A DNA stretch of 64,000 bases from positions 28,662 to 92,661 of the forward strand of contig JAHFED010000020.1 of assembly GCA_023248635.1 (NCBI GenBank). Direction: 5' to 3'. The notes under the pieces are model-generated. The model had not been told where the DNA came from. It saw only the letters and a list, made by a program, of their open reading frames with translations, and ran no database searches. Origin of the DNA: Myxococcales bacterium (lineage in GTDB: Bacteria; Myxococcota; UBA727; VGSZ01). Positions 61,261 to 64,000 of this stretch are shown here, piece by piece (positions within the stretch are counted from its first letter, which is position 1; every line of letters starts with the position of its first letter). A program made the translations under genes and the position numbers.

Positions 61261-61986
61261 GTGATCGACACGCACGTGCACCTCGACCGCCTCGACGACG
61301 GCCCCGCGCTCTTGCAGGCCGCCGTCGACGTCGGCGTCACTGGACTGGTGTCCATCGGTCTCGATCCCCGCTGCCCCCAGCAGCTGCGCGGACCCCTGCC
61401 CCCAGGCCTCGAGGTGAAGACGGTGTTGGGCCTGCACCCCCAGGAGGTGCGCGACGCCGCCGACGTCGACGCCGCCTTCGCCGTCTTGGAGCGCCGCCTC
61501 GATGCCGAGCCTTCGGTGGTGGGCATCGGCGAGTGCGGGCTCGATGCGCGACCCGGCATCGGCAACGCCGCCCTGCACCAAGAGGTGCTGCGCCGTCATC
61601 TGCGCCTGGCCCGACGTCGGGGGCTGCCGGTGGTGCTGCATGGCGTGCGACGAGATGGGGCCCTCCTTGCGACCCTCGACGACGAAGCCGGCGTCGACGG
61701 CGTCTGGCATGGCTTCTCGGGATCCAAGGAGACCCTGCTTGCGGCGGTGCGCCGGGGGCTCTTCATTTCCGTGGGCTTTCTCGCCTTGAACGAGCGCGCC
61801 CGGCGATTGCGCGAGGCCGTGCCCGCCATCCCCGAGGACCGTTTGTTGGTCGAGACCGACGCTCCGCCCTTGGCCCCCGCGCGGATCAAAGACGTCGTCG
61901 CCGCCGTTGCCCGCCTCCGGGGCACCACACCCGAGCACATCGCCGCCTTGACCAGCGCCAACGCGCGCCGCCTTTTTCGTTTCTGA
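61261..61986 (+). CDS. TatD-family metal-dependent hydrolase
   Basis: 241 residues from the GTG at 61261; an earlier in-frame ATG adds 24 residues without homology. TIM-barrel with metal ligands in VIDTHVHLDRL, VGIGECGLDA (Glu), VLHGVRRDGALLATL, VWHGFSGSKE and LLVETDAPPLAP. TatD enzymes are cytoplasmic DNases or exonucleases. There is no signal peptide. It ends 36 bases before the convergent SGNH-like gene. Confidence 0.9.
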   Translation: MIDTHVHLDRLDDGPALLQAAVDVGVTGLVSIGLDPRCPQQLRGPLPPGLEVKTVLGLHPQEVRDAADVDAAFAVLERRLDAEPSVVGIGECGLDARPGIGNAALHQEVLRRHLRLARRRGLPVVLHGVRRDGALLATLDDEAGVDGVWHGFSGSKETLLAAVRRGLFISVGFLALNERARRLREAVPAIPEDRLLVETDAPPLAPARIKDVVAAVARLRGTTPEHIAALTSANARRLFRF

Positions 61987-62022
61987 ACCCTTGCGGTCCC
62001 GCTCCGCGGAACCGAGCAGTCG

Positions 62023-63240
62023 CTATTCGGCGAGCACGGCGTCCACGGCGAGCTGGTAGGTGGCCGCTTCGTCGGGCGTGACAAAGCTGACGCCGACGCC
62101 GTTGGGTCCAAAGCGAGCGCCGTTTTGCGCGGCACAGTTGTATTCGCCGACGGTGGGGCTGCAGGAGCTGCAGGGAGACACGCAGTTGTCGAGGGCCGCG
62201 TAGCTCAGGCAGGTCGGCTGAGACATGTTGCAGCGCAGCTCGACGGCATCGACAGGCAGCCCCACCGCGCTGCGACCGGTGAGCGCCGCATAGAGGGTAT
62301 AAATGTACAGCAAACTTCCTTCGGCACCGGGATGTTGGCTGTCACCTGCATAGAACTCGGACTTCTGCGCCGTCGACGGAAAATCACCAAGAATGTGGCG
62401 CCAAACTCGACCAGCAGGAATAAAACGGACGCCCTGACTATTGGCGTATTGTTTGATTGCATTGTGCAGGTTGTCGAAGCCCGACGGATACACGCCGAGT
62501 ACATGAGCTGTGGCCATGATGGCGAACTCGGACCCAGCACCTTCGGCCAGCTCGCGGAAGTCCTGCCAGCATCCAGCATCGCCCGCATCCTCACCGATGG
62601 AAGGCAGCAGAACGACGACGTCGTAGATGCCCGAGCTGGCGGCGGCGGCGACGCTGGTGTCGGCCAGGAAGGATTGACAACCCACACCGATGATCTGCGC
62701 GCGGTCGACGGTCAACACGCTGGCCCCGCCGTTGGCGACCCTGGACATGGATTCGAGAGCCGCGCCGATGTTGGACGCGTCGTTGGCATTGTCGGCGAAG
62801 CCGAGCTGGCTGTTGCCGATGAGCAAGACCGTCAACGACGACGGCGGCGCTTCTCCTTCTCCTTCTCCTTCTCCTTCTCCTTCTCCTTCTCCTTCTCCGC
62901 CGTCCCCTTCTCCTTCTCCTTCTCCTTCTCCTTCTCCTTCTCCGCCGTCCCCTTCTCCTTCTCCTTCTCCTTCTCTGCCGTCCCCTTCCCCTTCTCCTTC
63001 TCCCTCTCCCTCTCCCTCTCCTTCCCCTTCTCCCTCGGCGGCTTCGCCCTCACCTTCACCTTCGTCGCCTTCACCTTCGTCGCCTTCACCTTCGCCGACG
63101 TCGCCTTCGCCTTCGTCGCCTTCGCCTTCGTCGCCTTCGCCTTCTTCACCGTCTTCGCCTTCCCCCTCGGAGCGGTTTGGGCCGCGGGGACAGGCCAGCA
63201 ATCCGAGCAGCAGGGCGGAGGACAAGATCGATCGAAGCAT
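62023..63240 (-). CDS. SGNH-hydrolase-like lipoprotein on a Glu-Gly repeat stalk
   Basis: 405 residues. Signal MLRSILSSALLLGLLAC, then about 110 residues of Glu-Gly repeats (roughly 24-135) interrupted by GDGG units, as in lipoproteins of several Myxococcota. The globular domain begins SLTVLLIGNSQLGFADNAND, with Ser144 as nucleophile of the GDS-like block, and later has FYAGDSQHPGAEGSLLY, the Asp-x-x-His pair. This is an esterase fold held off the membrane. Several Cys near the C-terminus (CVSPCSSC) may form disulfides. The ATG overlaps no upstream gene; nuoC ends 86 bases before it. Confidence 0.82.
   Translation of the reverse strand: MLRSILSSALLLGLLACPRGPNRSEGEGEDGEEGEGDEGEGDEGEGDVGEGEGDEGEGDEGEGEGEAAEGEGEGEGEGEGEGEGEGDGREGEGEGEGDGGEGEGEGEGEGEGDGGEGEGEGEGEGEGEGEAPPSSLTVLLIGNSQLGFADNANDASNIGAALESMSRVANGGASVLTVDRAQIIGVGCQSFLADTSVAAAASSGIYDVVVLLPSIGEDAGDAGCWQDFRELAEGAGSEFAIMATAHVLGVYPSGFDNLHNAIKQYANSQGVRFIPAGRVWRHILGDFPSTAQKSEFYAGDSQHPGAEGSLLYIYTLYAALTGRSAVGLPVDAVELRCNMSQPTCLSYAALDNCVSPCSSCSPTVGEYNCAAQNGARFGPNGVGVSFVTPDEAATYQLAVDAVLAE
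62830..63175. repeat. Hexanucleotide tandem repeat encoding Glu-Gly
   Basis: Read on the minus strand this is GGAGAA repeated with GGGGAC and GGCGAA variants, all in frame within the SGNH-like gene. On the plus strand it appears as CCTTCT repeats. Such tracts change length by slippage. Confidence 0.85.
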
Positions 63241-63326
63241 GGCGGCAACATAAAACACCGGACCCGGCGGCTGCACGCCGTCGCCGCACCCTGGCCCGTT
63301 CCGCCTGTGTGCCCCGGCTCGTCTGC

Positions 63327-63836
63327 TCAGGTGTTGTAGAGCGCGCGGGTGACGGTGAAGTCCACAGGCTCGAAGGGCTGTTCGGCGTCGCGGCGCATGG
63401 GGTGTCCCTGCCAACCATCGGGAAGCAGAATGCGGGTGAGGGATGGGTGGCCCTCGAAGACGACGCCGTAGAGGTCGAAGCCTTCGCGCTCGTAGTTGTG
63501 GGCCGCCGCAAACACCGACGTCAGGCTGCCCACCTTCTCCGCGGTGTAGGTCTTGAGGCGCGCGTGGCGCTGCTCGCTCATGGAGTAGACGAGGAGGTGG
63601 ATCTCGAAGCGCTCGGCGCGTCCAGTCTCTAAGAGGTCGACGACGGTGAGATCCAGGAAACGGATGTAGCCCTGGCCATCGCGCAGTGCCGTCGCTGCGG
63701 CCACAAAAGACGACGTCGGCACCACCAAGGTGGGGATCCCATCGAGCTCGGTGCGCATCAGCGCACCGTCGACTCCGACCCGCTCGGCGAGGGTCGGCGC
63801 TGGCGCGGCGGCTTCGGGGGTCTTGGGATCGGTCAT
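63327..63836 (-). CDS. nuoC: NADH-quinone oxidoreductase subunit C
   Basis: 169 residues. Recognised by IRFLDLTVVDLLETGRAERF, EIHLLVYSMSEQRHARLKTY, SVFAAAHNYEREGFDLYGVV, FEGHPSLTRILLPDGWQGHP and MRRDAEQPFEPVDF. This is the peripheral-arm (30 kDa) subunit of complex I. The length is complete. No nuoD follows; the next gene on the strand is the SGNH lipoprotein, and 164 bases upstream of the start hold no gene, so nuoC stands alone or closes an operon outside the window. Confidence 0.93.
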   Translation of the reverse strand: MTDPKTPEAAAPAPTLAERVGVDGALMRTELDGIPTLVVPTSSFVAAATALRDGQGYIRFLDLTVVDLLETGRAERFEIHLLVYSMSEQRHARLKTYTAEKVGSLTSVFAAAHNYEREGFDLYGVVFEGHPSLTRILLPDGWQGHPMRRDAEQPFEPVDFTVTRALYNT

Positions 63837-63947
63837 GGGGCTTGGCTAGCGCGCTGCGGGGAAAGACCAAACCCCGGGATGATCCCCGATCTCGCTGAAC
63901 TTCGACCGCGGAGCGGTCTCGTTCATCGCCGTCGGGGATGCTCTTCT

Positions 63948-63970
63948 GGGAGGTCTGGTGCAGACCTCCC
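63948..63970. other. Stem-loop upstream of nuoC
   Basis: GGGAGGTCTG-GTG-CAGACCTCCC is a perfect 10-base stem with a 3-base loop, followed by GC-rich sequence to the window edge. No T tract. It may end a gene beyond the window. Confidence 0.6.
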
Positions 63971-64000
63971 CCCGCGCCGGCGGAGCCGGACGCGGGGCCC

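Noticed and set aside
62830..63175. Possible CRISPR or other spaced repeat array
   Set aside because: The repeats are contiguous 6-base units without spacers and in frame with a gene.
62690..63253. Pro-Ser repeat open frame on the plus strand
   Set aside because: It is the complement of the Glu-Gly stalk of the SGNH-like lipoprotein, which has a signal peptide and a catalytic domain.

Overview
This is one contiguous stretch of a GC-rich bacterial chromosome, densely coded on both strands, with many ATGA/GTGA/TTGA start-stop overlaps and a heavy bias to GAC, GTC and GCC codons. A deltaproteobacterial relative of the Myxococcota is suggested by: a bactofilin gene directly after parA-parB, a membrane Ser/Thr kinase with an HRDISPQN catalytic loop, many lipoproteins, a Glu-Gly repeat linker, a DUF1552/DUF1592 pair, and groESL under a CIRCE element. 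This is inference from gene content; no rRNA or tRNA gene is present to confirm it.

Layout. 1-14567 (minus): an envelope operon running from a 1856-residue exported protein of unknown function to an alpha-2-macroglobulin, a class A penicillin-binding protein (PbpC) and a GH114-type lipoprotein cut by the window edge. 14568-15148: non-coding, with a short tandem repeat. 15149-17348 (minus): TetR, DUF2939-like and ATP-grasp genes with overlapping ends behind a perfect operator palindrome. 17522-22781 (plus): three genes that form the most unusual locus here, namely a 725-residue protein of unknown function, a 918-residue protein ending in a zeta-toxin/AvrRxo1-like kinase domain, and a 107-residue protein in the position of the Arc1 antitoxin. 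22796-29157 (minus): alpha/beta hydrolase, rsmB, rpe, a lipoprotein resembling the periplasmic part of an RND pump, gamma-glutamyltransferase and a small unknown gene.

29321-37167 (plus): carboxylesterase lipoprotein, DUF2237, pdxA, a cassette of small membrane and stress proteins (YqjE-, YtxH-, YqjD/ElaB- and DUF4404-like), then a TerD, TerB-like, TerD-TerA stress cluster. 37168-37868 is non-coding and holds dispersed repeats. A KirBac potassium channel follows, then a bidirectional terminator, groEL and groES with CIRCE (minus). 41318-46583 (minus): DUF1592/1588/1585, DUF1552, SRPBCC and Ser/Thr kinase genes, tightly packed. 46666-50291 (minus): dnaN followed by a PEGA protein and a beta-propeller-like lipoprotein.

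50857-55243 (plus): small unknown gene, ComEA-type HhH protein, dtd, rsmG, parA, parB and bactofilin, with two parS-like sites between rsmG and parA. With dnaN close by, this looks like an origin-proximal neighbourhood, although dnaA and clear DnaA boxes are not visible. 55244-63836: TetR with two lipoproteins, a metallophosphoesterase, a phospholipase D, an endonuclease/exonuclease/phosphatase protein, a TatD-type hydrolase, an SGNH-like lipoprotein on a Glu-Gly linker, and an isolated nuoC. No CRISPR array, complete insertion sequence, prophage or RNA gene was seen.
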